Position numbers and translations under genes: made by a program. The notes under the pieces were generated by a model. That model was given only the letters and a program-made list of their open reading frames with translations, was not told the origin of the DNA and did not search any database. Of a stretch of 64,000 nucleotides of DNA, positions 12,026 to 27,800 are shown piece by piece. The stretch's first letter is position 1. Every line of letters begins with the position of its first letter. This DNA comes from Balanoglossus misakiensis (taxonomy: Eukaryota > Hemichordata), in contig CM082588.2 in NCBI GenBank assembly GCA_040954595.2, positions 1,364,001 to 1,428,000 of the forward strand, given 5' to 3'.

Positions 12026-15000
12026 TCATTTATACAGCTGTCGGTCGGTGATCGCAACAAGATCTCTTTGACACAGAATAAACAAAATAATAAAAAATGA
12101 TAGTGATCGTCATTCAGCAAGACGACATAACGAACCCATCTGGTAACGATTGAGAAGTTTTTAAAATGCCGATTTTACTTCGGAGATATTGAATTGACAG
12201 AGAACTGATTGGCCGGAGCGAGGGTCTTAATTTGACGGAGCGTGTGATTGGAGTGGAATCTGCTGCCGAATAACAAGATGAACACCGTATTTTGGACTGT
12301 GACGTGGGAGGTTTGATCATCAACGCACCTGCAGGGCTTTGTCTTCATGGTCTTGACGTCAGACAGTGCCGGATTTTGTCCAGGAATCAAAAAGGACAAA
12401 CAGTGCTGCCACCGGTGGAGAAACCCTCTCGAAGAACGCCAATGTCAGTCATTACTACGGATTGACTGACTGCATGTGCATGCAACCATTAGAGCGGTGA
12501 TCTGCGAGAGATTTTACAGGAAATTATAATTGTTTTGCTATCTGCCGTGCTTTGATTGGCCTGAGTAGCGGGCGGGACAGTACATTTTAATCGGCTGATG
12601 TCTACATTTGTTTCTGATCCGAACACGAAGCGTTTGCCTTCCAGGTGTTTGTGCCGAGTGAAGTGGTTGCGAGCAAATTGCATTTCCTTCGCTTTCCTGC
12701 GCAGACAGTAATTAATTCACAATGACTTTGGTCTCTTCGTCGCTCTCCGTGGCAGCTCATTGAAGACTTGGTTTAGTCTGAAGATATTCCACCACTTCAT
12801 TCGCTCCTAATAGCCCGTCCATTACAGACCTGTTACATACACAAATACTCCTCAAGTGGTGATATGTCTGTTTGTGCTAGATCTAATTGAGATAACCCTG
12901 TGACCTTAAACCTGAGAAATCATCACCATGTATGTGTCGAGCTCGATCGCCGAGTAGTGCTTAGTTTTTCCCCGAGTAGTAGTTTCATAACATAAGCTTA
13001 TCAACAGACCGTGGCCATTTTTCATAACATCCTTACCATTCCGTACTGTGTACTCAAAGGAATGGTGAGAGGAGAGAGCGCGCTAGAAGGGGAGAGATAT
13101 CAATATGATTTAGCATCAAGCGTTATGAAAAAAATCTGAATTACTTTAAATGTAAGTTGTTAATCCTTTAAGTCAAGAATGATGATTGTCAGCGCGTGGT
13201 AAAGATACTTCGGATGACAGCGATGTGAGAAATACGGGAGAGCGTTTTAAGAATAGTTTGACGCTTTTAATGTCTCGTAGATATCTCCTATCGGCGTTCG
13301 TCGAACATCATGATCAAGTCGTGGAAAAATCGCACGCATCCTACTATTATAATATTCCCTGCCGGCGAAAAGTGAACAGCTAAAAGAAAAATGAAAAATA
13401 GGGTATTCGGAGCGACTTTCCTTTGCCATAACTGGCTTCTGATGCAAATTGCATTGCAAAAGATGAAAGTAATCGTCCAGCGCCTGGAATTTCAATAAGT
13501 TTCGGCTAGTATTGTTCTCTTTTTAAACGCCGATATCATCTCGAATCCCTTTTAATCGGTCTGAATTCGACTTCAGAAATAAAAAAGGGCCTAATGAAAC
13601 TCACTGATTGATTTTCATTAAATTTGACCGTTTTGTCATCAAAATACCACTTCATGCATATTACCCTCGCGTCCAATCAATTGTCGCAAAACCTCATAGA
13701 AGCCCGGGGTTGTATACGCCTGTAGGCCGACGTTTTCATCACAGTCTGAATGAGCCAGTCGACCCCGACACTCGATAATAATTACTCATTATTTTGCACT
13801 AACTACCGTTCAACGATATCGACAAAGGCCCCGTTAGTAGCTACCACGACCCGTCTTTGTTGCACGATCTGTCTAATCTGTCTTCAATTTCGTCGCCTCA
13901 AATTGATTTTGCTTAACACGACCTTTGATTCTTGACTGCTGGATTGGAACGACGAGATAAAATTTCCGTTTCGCGGCGCCAACGGCCGCACGTATTAATT
14001 GTGCGACGAAAATCGAATCGAAATTCTCTACCAAGGCGATGACGTCACACGGCGAAAAAGTCGTCCTCCAGCGTTCAAAAGAGAAGGCTAAATCAAAATA
14101 TTAATCAGCCTTTCTGCAACTCAAACATCGATTTAGTTTTCGCTTGAGTAAAAAAATGACGGACGTGACTGGTGTTCACAGCTTGATCCAGTGTTAATAA
14201 TACAGAAATTAAATTGCAATAAAAGTGAAATAAAATATGGATGTATTACTTACTATCATATATTTATCACATGTAACGACTGCCGGCGGACGTTTGTGTC
14301 CTGCACGGATTGTAGCGCTGTTTCATTTTGAGTTTGTATATAGTCATCATGTTCAGCGGCGGTGTGACACGTGTCTCACCAACTTGGTAGCCGCTAGCCG
14401 TACTATCATTTGACCAAATCAACCATTGTCTGTTGCCTGGTTTTTCTGAGACTTAAAATAACGAAATATGATCTGTCGTCAGTGCAATTTTACAAAATTC
14501 GAACAAATCTGGTCTTTAAGATGCATGTGCAAAGTAGTCGACAGAACAAATGAGTTTGGTGGCCATTTCGAATCCAAATATGACGAAATGTGACTCAATT
14601 CGATTCTCAAATCAAATCGATGATCATGTTGGTTATGTTCACTTGTGTTGTAGAGATTTGTGTACTACCAGAAGTTGGCTTCTCCACTACTACATGTAGT
14701 TAGACTTCTCTTAGTCTGGGGATGGGTGCCTGAGGTAAACATCTCTTGTGACCATAGCAACGGCTGTGTTTGTAATGACGTCAGAGATCATGGGGAAGAA
14801 AGACCGATTTTGTCGATAATTTAAATACTCAGTAATATGCAAGCGACGCGAGCTACATATGAATTGGGCGGGGCACTTTTTAAGAATATCGATGATCTCG
14901 AAATCCGTTTGAAATATGATTTGCTTTTTCAAATGGTCAATTCATCTATACAAGCATAATTAATTTCTAATGATGCGGCGAAACCTCAAACTGTACACGG

Positions 15001-18000
15001 GCGAAGACCGCCAAGTTACTATACGCCTTCCGATTGTGATGCACGCGCGGCTGATTACGCACTTTCAAACGATAAAAAGTGGGTCGTTATGCGCAACTTA
15101 TGAAGGGGGATCTAAACAGGAAAAAGGTCAGTTCGAGAATTGAAAATGCTTCACTTGTCGGTGATGCTATAGTGATTTGTTGCCTGGGGGTTTACCTATA
15201 AATCGGCAAGTCGAGAGAGTTGTGGGGAGACGGGACGGGACGAGAAGTCAGACGCTACGTAAGAAAGAGCCCTCCTCACACGTCGTCGGGATTATGAATT
15301 TTTTTCAGTCGACAGCTAGCTCAGACGAATTGGCGGTAAGAATTATAATTCAACATTTAGATTTACTTTATTGCTCTTGTCTGAATTTCTTCCCAGGAGA
15401 TCTTCTTTCACAAGGGTAAGCGCATCACTTTGAAGTTGAACGAAACATCAATATTAACTGGATTGCCAATAATTTCACTTTGAAAACTATGCTCACTTAT
15501 TTTGGATTTTGTCCATTCAAATGTGTAAAGTGAATTGCACACACGAAAAACAACTGAAATTAACTTTTCTAGCAACACACTTCAAAAGCAGATAGGCTGT
15601 AGATGATGCTATACTTTCTGTAACTGAGGTATTGTTGATTTTGTCAAAACGGAAATACATGTACTTTTATCTCACAGGTCCGTATTACTCTGAATCGGTA
15701 TTGAGGTTGCTAATGGCGTCTGTTGCCTTGGTGAACTCGAGTTAAAAAGGTGCCCCTTTCACATCTTCTCTTTGCCGCAGAGGTGACTATTACCCCCGCC
15801 CCATCCTCAAGGCTGAGGTCGAGGTGACAAACTAAATTTCCTTGGGGATTAATCAGTTTTCAATTAACCCGTCAGATGTAACACAAAACATCAAAAAATT
15901 AAAATTCGGTGGGATTTCTGGCTCAGGTAGTAAAACGAAATACGAATGCGTTAGCTATTGTCTGCTACCGTGGCGCAACAATGCAATATTGCCTCTTTCT
16001 AATTAGTGACGCGTCACTGCGCCATCCGCGCTAACGCTCTCGGAATAGTCATAGGTGTGCGAAAACTCCAATTAAACTGCATGGATGTTTGATAACAAAG
16101 GAAAACAAATTTGTGAGCATCAGTGCGAAGTATCGACGGACCGAGCAATTGTCTTCGGCTGTATGGGAACGTCCATGTCGATGATTCACCGGGCAAGCAG
16201 TTCCACTGCCGGCGTAGGATTACCGGAGCACCTCCCCACGGCATGGTGTAATAGAACCGGGGCCTTTAGGTGTAGTAGGCGTAAGTCAGGCAATTAAAAG
16301 TTCAAACAGGCCTTTTCTTCCGACGCCATTGTCCGAATTGACGCCTACATTTCCTTTCTCAAGTCAAGCGATCGTTTTAAGAAACGAACAAAACAGAATA
16401 GCCCTTGGTCATTTGAATTAGTGACCGCAACAAAAACGACTGGGATTGTAAATAAGCGGGAAGACATCGAAACAGAATCACTTACAGCGCGGTAACCGTT
16501 GCAATTTTAAGGAAAGGCGGAGAAACTATCGATGCGTCGTCCGTCAACTTCTGCCGCCGTTAGTGCAAATTTTAACCTGCAATCTAGTACCGGAGATCTC
16601 CGACCGCGTTCGCTGCACGGCCAGTGGCTATGATGGTGGAAAGTATAAACAACCACTACATCAGTTGCGAGGTACGTTTAGGTTCCATTAGCACGATTGA
16701 TCGATCGGGTACCCCCTCACGGGACCGCGGTGGTTTCATAAAATCGACGTGACCATGATCATCCCCGCGGTTCTCGAAGCAAAGGATTGTTCTGTGAAAT
16801 CTCGCGAATGCAAATCTCTGCTCGTGGTTCTGAAACGTTTGCGCCACTTTAATTTTTGCCTCAGCGATTTCGTCATTAGTTTCGCGTGCTTGCGTTGCCA
16901 AACTCGCCGTAACGTAATAACAATCACCGGTATATTTTTTCGGTGCGTTTGCTCGTGAGAAAAAAGGCTAAATCGCTGTGTACAAGTCGGCTGTTGAGAA
17001 AACGCATTAAAAACCGGTGACCCGGTCATAATACGTGTATTTTCCCCGCCTTGACTTAGTCTGGGGCAGACAATTGATTCTTCATTGTTTCTGAGATTTT
17101 ACCGTCATAATAACTTGCATTTCCTGATTTCTTTGATGGATAGATTGTATGTATGTATGTCGAGTTTGATTTGATTTACGCGATAATAACATATTAGCAT
17201 ATAGTTCCACAAGTTACACCGTCAAAATACCAATAATTAATATATTTCGCACAAAACCTCGTTTAATTTTTGTGCCTTCCTCCTCTCGTTTATAATTTTT
17301 TGTCTCGGATTCATCATTGTGGAAGACATTACATCCCACATACAAAATCCCAACCAAGCATGACGTCACGGCGTCGACGCTGTCTAAGGGTCATGGGTCA
17401 CTGTCTTGGCATTTCAGGTTATCATGTGTACTTTTCACCGGAGGAGTTGGACTACTTTGTAACTTGTCCAGCAAAGTTGCTTTTGGAAATAAACAAAATA
17501 TTTCTCTGTGTTTGCTGTCGGCCAATTCGGAAAATGGACACATTCTTTCAGTTGCGTCGGTCGTCGGTCTCATTTGCGGATGAAATAAAGTAGGTTCACT
17601 GAGGCGCGGTTTCCAATTCAGAACCAATGAATCTTTTGAATAAAATCCGTTGGTCCAACATTAGAACATGTAAACTACTCTTCTATGAGCGGCAAGCGAA
17701 CCGTCCTCGACACAGGTACGACGTCAAAATGAACTTGGGCGCAGTAAGGGTCGTTTTAGCTCAACAAGAGATCTCAAATACTAGTATATAACATTGTGAT
17801 TCTTTCGGATGGAAAAGTCGAAACATTTCCCCGGATCAGATCATCTTTCATTAAAATGTAAACCATGTTCCATTGCGTTGGGAATTCAACATTGTTTAAG
17901 TTATAAAAGAACTTCACATTTTCCAAAATTTTGATTTCTATGGTAACGAATATTTTTTTCTGTAAAGTTAACCAGCAGGGCACGAAACGAGAAGATCTTC

Positions 18001-18660
18001 ACGAACAGTCAATTTTTGGCTTGCTTGTTTGCATAAATTTGTTTTGTTTGGGGGAAGGGGGTATCGTCCATATAGTTCATCAGTGCGCGTACACATCAAG
18101 TGATACACACAGGTGTTTCTTCCAAGAGTATCGGTTCATCCCCGGAGCAAATTGCAGCCTCACTCCATCGGCTTGGACACGGGTCAGATTGAAACAGGCA
18201 TTCGTGTCTTTGTCTCGCTCCTTACGAAAGGTCGGTTAGGTGTTTACCGTCCCGGAAGAAAGGCACGAGCATAAATAAAAAAAGAAAACCAACAATACAG
18301 AGAGAGATTCAAAGAGAAAACAACAGCGCGCAAAAGTAAATTATCGAGTCTCGGTACCCCCAGGGCAAGACCAGAGCCAAACCGCGGTGTTGGGTAGATA
18401 AAGACGGGAGTAGTTGAAATGAGTGTCCCGGAACGGAATGGCGAAATGTAAACACTGGCTCGGAGACAAGCTTCGGAACTTCACTTCTGTGTGGACGAAA
18501 ACAAGCCAATACGATGGTGGCGCGCGTTTGTTCTTTTTTTTTCTCTGGACCTGTGGCTATCAAGTCTGACGGGACACTTTCTGTGACTGAAGCGCGCTGA
18601 TTGGTCACCACGCCTGCTGTCGGTCTCTTGATGGTGGGCGTGGCTCTCCCTCTCTCTCCG

Positions 18661-18867
18661 CTTCGCCTGTCAATAATTTATTTAGAGAGGCTACCTTCAG
18701 GGGGTCCAATAACCCCGAGAGCCGTCCCACGCATATATTTCCGATTTACCCTTACACCGGGGAAGGACCCTCTCTGACCATTCTACCAATGTCTTCTATG
18801 TTGTGAGCTGTGATCACCAAGCATTTTTTACCGTGAACTCCGGCACGCACTGAGCGTCGGAATAACC
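18661..18867 (+). promoter_or_regulatory. Core promoter and 5'UTR of the VGLL gene
   Basis: A TATA-like CATATATTT lies at about 18732-18740. A CCAAT box at 18706-18710 sits in the loop of a perfect 5-bp inverted repeat (GGGGT...ACCCC, 18701-18716). An inverted CCAAT (ATTGG) occurs further up near 18600. With normal spacing, transcription would start near 18762-18770, giving a 5'UTR of about 100 nt before the ATG at 18868. The box order and spacing are seen; promoter activity is inferred. Confidence 0.5.
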
Positions 18868-21800
18868 ATGAGTCTGGACGTCATGTACCAGTCGGCTTAT
18901 CAACCGTACCAACCGTATCCCTTCTACCAGCATCATCTACCAACTCAGGTTGAAATTAACCCCGTGTTCATTTTTTTCCACTGATTTATTTCATTGTCCA
19001 TTTCCGTCACCGCGGTCCAGTATTTCGAACACTTGTGTGAATTTCTCCCACTCCGTCCCCTCGCTTTAATTTCATTCAGTGGAACTGGTTGCATGCTCTC
19101 CGCTCGACTGCAAACGAGTTTTACACGCACCAGTACTCGCGGCCAGTTTTACAGCGTTTGACTATGCGGAGTTTATGCAAACTCTTACTCACAGCCAGTC
19201 GCAGCCACTGTGTTTTGGACAGCTGTTGACACACTAGCATGCAAACGACGACAAATCGGCAGCCATAGACTCGGCGTAAAATTTCAAACCTGCCAAGTAT
19301 TCACGTTTTTGAATTCTTTCTTGTCAACAGAAATTTGGCCATTACAAGATGCACGAGCCGCTTGACCCGGTGGAATATTCGGGCACAGTGTTGACCCAGC
19401 ACCAACCTCTACCGCCGCCGCCAGCGGCTCCTTCGGCGCCACAACCGCCCCCGTCTCAGGTTCAGCAGTCGACGGGCGGCAGGTCGAAATCGAAAGACGA
19501 CGACGAGTCGGATTCGGACAAGGAACCGACCCCGGAGGCCGAGTACATCAGTTCCCGCTGTGTGTTATTTTCCTATTTTACGGGGGACATAGGCAAACAC
19601 GTTGACGATCACTTCAGTCGTGCTCTCAGCCAACCAAGTAGCTTTCCAGCCGATCAGAAAACCAGTACCTCGTCACAACTGACACAATGGAAAACAGGTG
19701 AGTCGCACGACATTGCACCTTGATGCATTGATGTCTTTTGTCCTGTCTCTTTTTGAAAAATTGCAAGTTGTAGCTGGGTAGGCGTTTGAAATATGTCCAC
19801 ACATGCGTGTCGTTTGTCGACGCGACGACCACAACACACTTTTTAACCACTGGAGCGGTCATTCTGATTTTCTCCCCTCTCGATTCAGTGGGTTCAATCT
19901 TTGGAAACTGCGGACCATATCCGTCAGATTCCAAACCGGAAAAGCTTCCTTTCCTACAGTTTTATAGACATTTGCTGCGCTTTTAGATGTAATCGGATAT
20001 TTTCAAACTTTCTCCAGGGCAGGCACATGTCAGTAAAGTTAGCAGCAGGTAACCCCCACTCACTTGATTATTTTTCAAGTGAACACAAAATCAGTACTGC
20101 ACCTTAGCTGCGATCCCATATCCCACAACTTTTCAACGCAATTGTATTTGAAGATGACGTTTTTATATTTCAATCTTTAAATATAGAAGACGGTGTTTTT
20201 TTTTAAAGTTGCGAAAAGCGCATAGAAACTTACTTTTTTTCAACCCGGATATCATCGGAGTAAGGCAAGAGTCTGAAGCTTTTCTAAAACAAAAACAGGC
20301 GAAACTGCCTGGTCCGAGTACCGTGCTGGTTACTTGAATTCAGAAGAAAGTTTATATAAGAGCTCTACGTGTGGTGTAAGTTCGAAAGCCCAGACCCAGC
20401 AGATAAACTCGACACATGAGAAGCTAGCATCGGTAATCTTAATCTCCACTTACACTGGCCACCGATTGTTTTAACCCCAAGATCACGTAGCTATTGCTGG
20501 TTATAATACGCTGGCCAAACCCCATCGCTTTCTGTGGCCCAATGCGTTGCTTCACAAGAAAACCCACACGTGGAAAACGCAGCTATAATTTCCTCCCCGA
20601 ATCAAAACCATTCCGAAGGTTAGGCCACGCGAAAATATAATTCTTTTAGTCGTAGTTAACTTTGTTTATATCCCCGGTTCCCCTGATGGGGCCGCTGGCA
20701 ATACTGCGCCCATTGCTCGACTTGTTGGCAATTTCACAATCCCGAAATCAGTCTGCAAGTTTCTGCATGCGACTGATGATGGCATCATCCGGGGACTGTG
20801 GAACCGACATCCAAACTTTAAAGAATTTACTCAGTGTTAGCGGTCGCAATATATTGTGCTCTCAATATATATACTGTGCTGCAAGACGATATTATCATGG
20901 TTTTCTGTCACTTTTAATTTGACATGTAATGACGTAAGAGTCAACTTGTAAGTGACCGCGGAAAATAGCTTCAGTAGCGAGCGTCTTGCAGCGCATACTT
21001 CGACTATAAACAAATATTAAAATTAATATCATATCATGTCACCGACTTGTTTAAAAACAGTGTTACTGGATCAAACGGCTGCCTGTAAAAATATGTTAAA
21101 CACGAGTTTTAGTCATATTATGCGAAGACATGAATCGCAATGTAGCCGACGAGAGTTTAGCAAAGGAAAAAAAATCATCGCGAGATGGGGTCAAAAACAA
21201 TTTGATGGTGACTTGCTGGACGGAACTGGTCAAGGGCTTTTCAGGATATACAACTTCCTGTACGAGTGCGTTGTGACTTTAATATTATACTCAGATTGGA
21301 GAGAGGGGAAAGACCGACTAAATCATGATTCGGGTTAGGAAGACATCAAAATATACTAGCTCAACAGAATGGGTTTGATGTGGGGGAGTTGAATTGATGT
21401 AATGTTAGTTGTAGTCCAGGAAAAGAAGGATTTCCGCCGCCAGAAAACAAGAACGGCGGGAATCTCGAGCAATGTTTTAAAACCCCGTGGTTATCATACG
21501 CCTACAAGAACTATACGAAGTGTTGTTTTCTTGCCCAACGTTTACTTTTAATTGTCGAGATTAATAGTTTAAAACTTATTTTAGAAAGCTAAGTACGGTT
21601 CAGCTGTCCTCCTTCGGGCAGACATGGCTTGTCCATGACGTGTTAGTTTGGAGACAGTGAAATTGTCTAGCTTGTCGTTGACTCAGCTCATTGAAACATG
21701 CGATAATGTTGACATTGGGGGATTACCGAGCGAGAGGACTCTTTTTGCCAGCATGTAAAGTGTTGGCAAATATACTCCGTTTTCAGTCAGAAAATAAAGC

Positions 21801-24800
21801 ATCTATACCCACTGTTTTCTTTTCGTTGAAGTCAACTTTGGCGCTATTTTGAACAGCAATGTATCACCGACTGTTCCCCCTTTCAAGTTTATTTACAAAA
21901 GAACTTAACTGCCTCTGTCCGTTCCCATTTTACCAAGCGTCTGTAAAATTTGACTGTTTGCGGTTCGACATTTTTTTTGCGCGAGACAAACAACAACAAC
22001 GAGAAGCCAAACACGAATACGGAGTAATGGCTGCTGCAGGGTATGACGTCACCATGCCAAGGTTGTGATTACCGGCGATGCAAGTCATCATTAAATTTAT
22101 GTTTTTTTTGTATCGTCAAAACACCACCAGATAAACAAAATCAAAGGTAGCACGCGTATCGAAATGTGTCGATCAAGTAACTGATTTCAATTTATTTGTA
22201 AATGCAACCAATATTTAAAAAAAGATAATATAGATATTATTGAGGCAATAGTCAGCTAGTTGATAGTATCTGGCTATCGTGAAGATTTCGTGTTATGGTA
22301 TGCAATATTCCCACAGTAGCTGTACTAAATCACCAGGCAGCAGGCTGAGATCAGTTCTTTGGGGAATCATAAAATCTGCAGACTCAAGTCTGTTATTTTG
22401 AATTGACCTGCTTTTCAAATAAAAAATATTATTATACTATAGTTCAAAAACCGCTATTAGGGTAGATTTTACTTTAAAACTTGAATTTTATGAGAAAAAA
22501 TATTACAGGCTGCAATGCCTGTTGATAACGTCACCAAATAAAATTACACGAATTTCAATGATATTTAGGTATTCCTCTGCAAGCCTATTTACCTTGTCGG
22601 CTGAATATTATGAAAATAGCGGAGTGTTTCCACGGGTTCACTGATATCAAACTGTTTTATTCACCATCAATACGAATAAACAACCAAACAAAGCCCTCGT
22701 CAATATTTACAGCTGTATTCATATCAGGAAAGCCTTTGTTTTTGTTAGCCTGGCGAATATTTTGAAAGAGGTAATTTTTAACGCGATACTGTGTGGTTAT
22801 TTTTCGTGGGGGCGTGCATAAAATACCACGGGTGATGCAAGGTGGACGGGCGGACAATGGCGGCGATAAAAGCGAGTCCAGGAGAGCGGAACCGAAAACA
22901 ATATCGAACCCGAGTGCGGGGTGACTTCATCCGTGAAATAAAATCTGCTCGTTTAGATATTTGGGGTTGGCAAGAGTTTGGGGAAGAGACCACGCCCATG
23001 TTTGGGCTGCATACCGCATGGGGTCGGGTTTTAAACAAAATCAAAACGGTGATCTGAGTGTATTGCTTGTGTTTCTGATACTTCGTGATCACGCCCAAGG
23101 GTGTGAATGTGTCGACGGTAAATGGCCGCGTAAGATAAACAAGAACTTGAACTTCTGAAGGAGCTAGGCGGAGTAATGCAATTTGTTTCGTGATTATAGA
23201 TTTCTTGAAACTGTTAGTAGGTACAAATGATAACGGTTGTGCAAACGTACATGTTGCTTCGCTGTCGTTTTTTTCTAGGCAGACTTTGCAAGACGCTTAG
23301 AATGTAGCGCTCCTTGTGAAAAGAAAGTTATAAGCCAGAAGTTTAAGTTTAATTCTGTTTTACAAATGTTTAGGAGCCCTGACAACCAATTGAATGCCAA
23401 TTGTTCTGGCGTATTTTGAGCTTAGAGGCTGCACGCGCACCCGGCCCTCACGATAGGTCATATTCTAGTCATTCTGGGGCGTGCTGTAACATGGATCCTG
23501 CGTTTTCCATCAACATGTCGACTTTTTGCACAATTTGCAACCGTTTTACGTAGGGATAAATGTAGTTTACAAAATATATCATATATTTTCTATCGATAGT
23601 TGATGAGGTGCCCCGTCTCGCAGAAGTGGCTGGTAGGCCGTTGTGTCGCGAACAGCTCCGACTGAGCGGTGAGTGACCGGGCATTCAATCATGTCAACCG
23701 CGGGCACAAGCAAAGAGCTCTCGATGACATTCTGAAAAATTACAAACGGGCTCCCAGAGTCAAATTAAATCATTTTACATAGTTGAAATATTTTCCTTGG
23801 ATTTATGAGTGCCTGGAGTAGTCGTCAGACTATAAAGAGGAGCACGCTGTTTTTGTCGTCCACGCAAAGTCTAACCGTGGCCGAAAATTGGAACCATGTG
23901 TATGTACAAAATGATTCGTGAAAATCATCGATGAATATCATCTCTTGCAACTTCTTCAGTGATATAATGCATATGCTTAAAATTTGCTGTTTTAATTATA
24001 CTTAAAAAGATTCTAGTGTTATGTAAGATTCCCCACCCGGCGGAGACATTTGGTCTGATTCTGAAGATGACGCGTAATTGGCCGGGAGCGCGCGTCCAAG
24101 CTTTCCGAGTCGTATCGGCGTTTCATTTTCAAAATACCAGCCTAATAGATGTTCTATAGAGTCCACTATGACTTTATAGCGATCTGATTGACTCGCGATA
24201 ATCACTCTATATTCAACGAAAAATCAGTATCTCCAGTTTTGTCATAGCAGAAGAACGAACGCAATGAAATTTCATCATCACATAGCGACATGTTCGTCCT
24301 GTACTGGTATCTCATGAACCCGTACATTGTACATGTATTCTAAAAAGATTGTGTACGTAAAGTTTTCATACCTTAGCGATGGCAAGATATGGCAGAGAAA
24401 GGCTATTTTACTTTCAGGTAATAATTTGCAGACTTTTAAAATTGCTCCTCGGGGATGATCTGTCTTCTTTTCCCAAGTTTGGTCGGGATGAACTGACAGT
24501 GTCTTGCGTGTGTTTCTTTACAGGTGAGTTCGGCCCGTCGCCCATGAGCCAAAGGAATTTCCCTCCGTCTTTTTGGAACAGCTCTTACAACCACCACGGC
24601 ACCAGCTACCCGCCGACGAGTTCCCTCGCCGGTGCACATCACGACACTCTCGCGTTCCGGGATCCTTACACGTCGGCCTACTCTACCTCATACAGCAGCC
24701 TGCACCAATCCGACCCCTGGCACTACTCGCTGTCAACGCAAGGCTCGTACTCAGCTCACCGATCCATGCACGACCTGGGCTACAACATGGCCTCCGGTAG

Positions 24801-27800
24801 CCCGTTCAACCCCCGCTACAGTTCCCTCCTCATACAACCGTCGGTGAGGTCCAGCCGGCTCGGCGGGCAGTGCGACTTGTCCAAACCCGGGGACGCGTGG
24901 ACGTCGCGGTATGGAGAACACAGCCAGCTCACCGGTGATACTCACGGCGTGTCCGGGCTGAATGTGGAGGCAACAGCAACGGGTATGTGTTAATGTATTT
25001 GGTTTATGTGGTAGACATGCCCTCTCTCTCCCGAGGCATGCAAGGAAGGGATTTTTGAGGGTCTAAAGGGCTAGTTAATTCCCTGACACTTTTAGCAGTT
25101 CGGAATTGTTCAAATGCCGGATTGTAGCGCAGGCGTCCCTCACCGACACTTCGTGCAATGACATGCATTCTTACTCGTACATGCTGAAAATCTCACATTC
25201 TTGGAGATTTGGTTCGAAGTATTTCAAAAATTAAGTCATTTCACAAACCATTTCTTGTGGTATCCACCGCGCCGTAACGGAAAAGATAAGTAGCCCAAAC
25301 TTACATAATATAGAAACTGACCCATTCCATTATAACGTCAATTTCATTGCCCAAAGTCCCCACGAACCACAGTCGATTTAATTCCAATTTGTGTATAGTT
25401 TAAAATCCACTTAGAGATCTCATCTCTACTAACATCCGGACCTTGCGGCAGTTTGGGCCTGATAAGAAATTGTAATCGACTCCAAATCACCCAGTCCGAC
25501 ACCTAATATATACAAACGAATTAAAAATTTACACAGCGTGCGAAAACTTTTCGCAACCAGTGCAAATTATTGAGTAAGAAATTCAAACATCGTGCCATTT
25601 CACTTGGTTTTTGTTTGACGCCATATAGGCCTATGGTGGTTATTTGTATATAGTAAAAATCACACAAAACGTTAACTTGATTAAGATGGATATCTCAACG
25701 TGATGCAGTGTCCACGTACCTATACAGTTATAGGTGTGTTTTTTCGCGTTTTAAGTTAACCGTTGGCCTGCATATGCCGCACAAATTTTACTAGTGGAGC
25801 AATACACGACGCGTCCCCAGGAATGCCCTCGTAACTCAAGTTAAATATTTACTGAAACGCCAACTATTTGCCCGTCACATATTTTGTGTTTCACTGTGGC
25901 GGCCATGCTATGCGACTAGGTGTTGGTGCAACCACTTCGCTACTGTTTCCCGAACGACCCCACCGCATTAGGAAAATACAGCGAAGGAACAACAGCTCGC
26001 GGCGGCAGCAACATTGGTCCGGAGACCACCTCGTTGTGCACCAGTTAAACACGCTTCTGTTACAAGATTTTGCTTTACATCAGTAGACAAAGGCGAAAGA
26101 CAACAAAACCACTTAGAAAGCAAACGATATATAGCTAAGCAGGCTTTCTCGCGCCAAAAAGAATCAGAGGACACAAAAGACTAGCAAGTAGTCACCAACC
26201 GTTTTGCTCTCCCAGCTTTCACAGGAAAAAAAGCATTTCTCGACGGCCTCTCAGATTTGTGTAAGGATCGCATTCCTTTAAAGAAGATTTTATGTGTCGT
26301 TAACGAAATTCGTTAACAGAAAGGTTCGGTTGGAAAATAAAGGCATTAGTTGCTTTCTTTTGTAACACTTAGAATCGAAAGACAGAAAAAAAGTTACCAA
26401 GACACTTTCTCTTTTTATAATTGCGCCCCAAGTCGTGATGACTTGTGTCTTGGATCTTGCAATAAAGTAAACTCAAGGGAAAATGGACCCTGGTAAAGAA
26501 ACATTTCCGTTTCCATGACATTGTTGACCCGACGAAGTTTCTGGAAGTCGTGAGGGGTTGGGGTCAAAATTTCAGATATTTGTGGAGCATGGGCGAGGGT
26601 TGCAAACACGAATTGGCCGGCGCATGCTGCCTGCAACGCCGAGCACGGGGCTAGAAATGGCCGCCACACCGCCTGTGATGTCGAACACGGCGCTAAAAAT
26701 GCAAGGTATACTAACAATTTTTCACGGGTCAAAAGGGTCAGATATTCTCGGTTCTCCCTCGGGTCAAGATCATATTTTATTGCCTGCTATTTTAGACCAA
26801 TAAAAAGGAATATATTAAATACGAAGCGACTGTAAAACAAGTCTACGCATTATTCGAGTTTAACACCTTAAAACCATAATTAAGTTTTGGGTTTCGATTC
26901 AAACTGTTTCCAAAGTTATTGCAGATGTACAGAAAACTCGCACACTGTCTTTGCAATCATGGTCGACGGGAGAGGGACGCACCCGTTTGACAGCGATCTA
27001 GTAAAATTGATTATTATCAGATTGAAGTCCTTTATTTTTATATCCACAAGTGTCCGTTATCTTGCTCGTTTGACACGCATCGTGGTTTTCTGTTGGATGA
27101 AAACCCCATTCTGTTGTTTGTTGGTTTTGCTGTAATTACTTCAAAGCTTGGTGATTGATTCAAATAATACAAACGGCAAGTGGTCGGCGCTGGTTTCCAT
27201 CGGTTGAACCACAACTTGCTTTTCGACGCACGCGAAAAAAAAACCGATAACATTGTATACTACCGTCAGTGTCCAATTTTGTAAGATTTTGAAGTGGCCA
27301 ATAATATTAAAGAAAACGAAAATTTGTGACTATTATCAACGTAAAAACATAACACACGTTCTCGCTTCGCGGACGCCACCAGCTTGCAGTCGCCATTTTT
27401 ATTCCGATCTGATGACTAGTGGTGGCTGACAATAGTCTGCGACACGCGATCGGAGACGGAAACCAATTACAAATAACGGTTTGATTGATTCTAATTCAAT
27501 TTGGATGGATTATAACGAAGCCGGGCAAACTAATCGCCTAACTATTTCTAGTCAGACAGTAATTTATTTCATTCAACGTGTAATCGCCAGTCAATAGGAA
27601 AGCAATTTCCGCAAAAACGCTCGGAGACTGATGCTTATAGTCCGGTGCGCGGAGTCCGCCAGACTGAATGGCTGAGGAGATTGATTGACACCGAAACAGA
27701 GAACAATGCCTATCATGTGATCTGTTGTGGTGACGACGAACAAAAGCCGACTAAAATATTTTGTGAATACTGGTGAATTCTACGTGCAGAATTTATGAGT

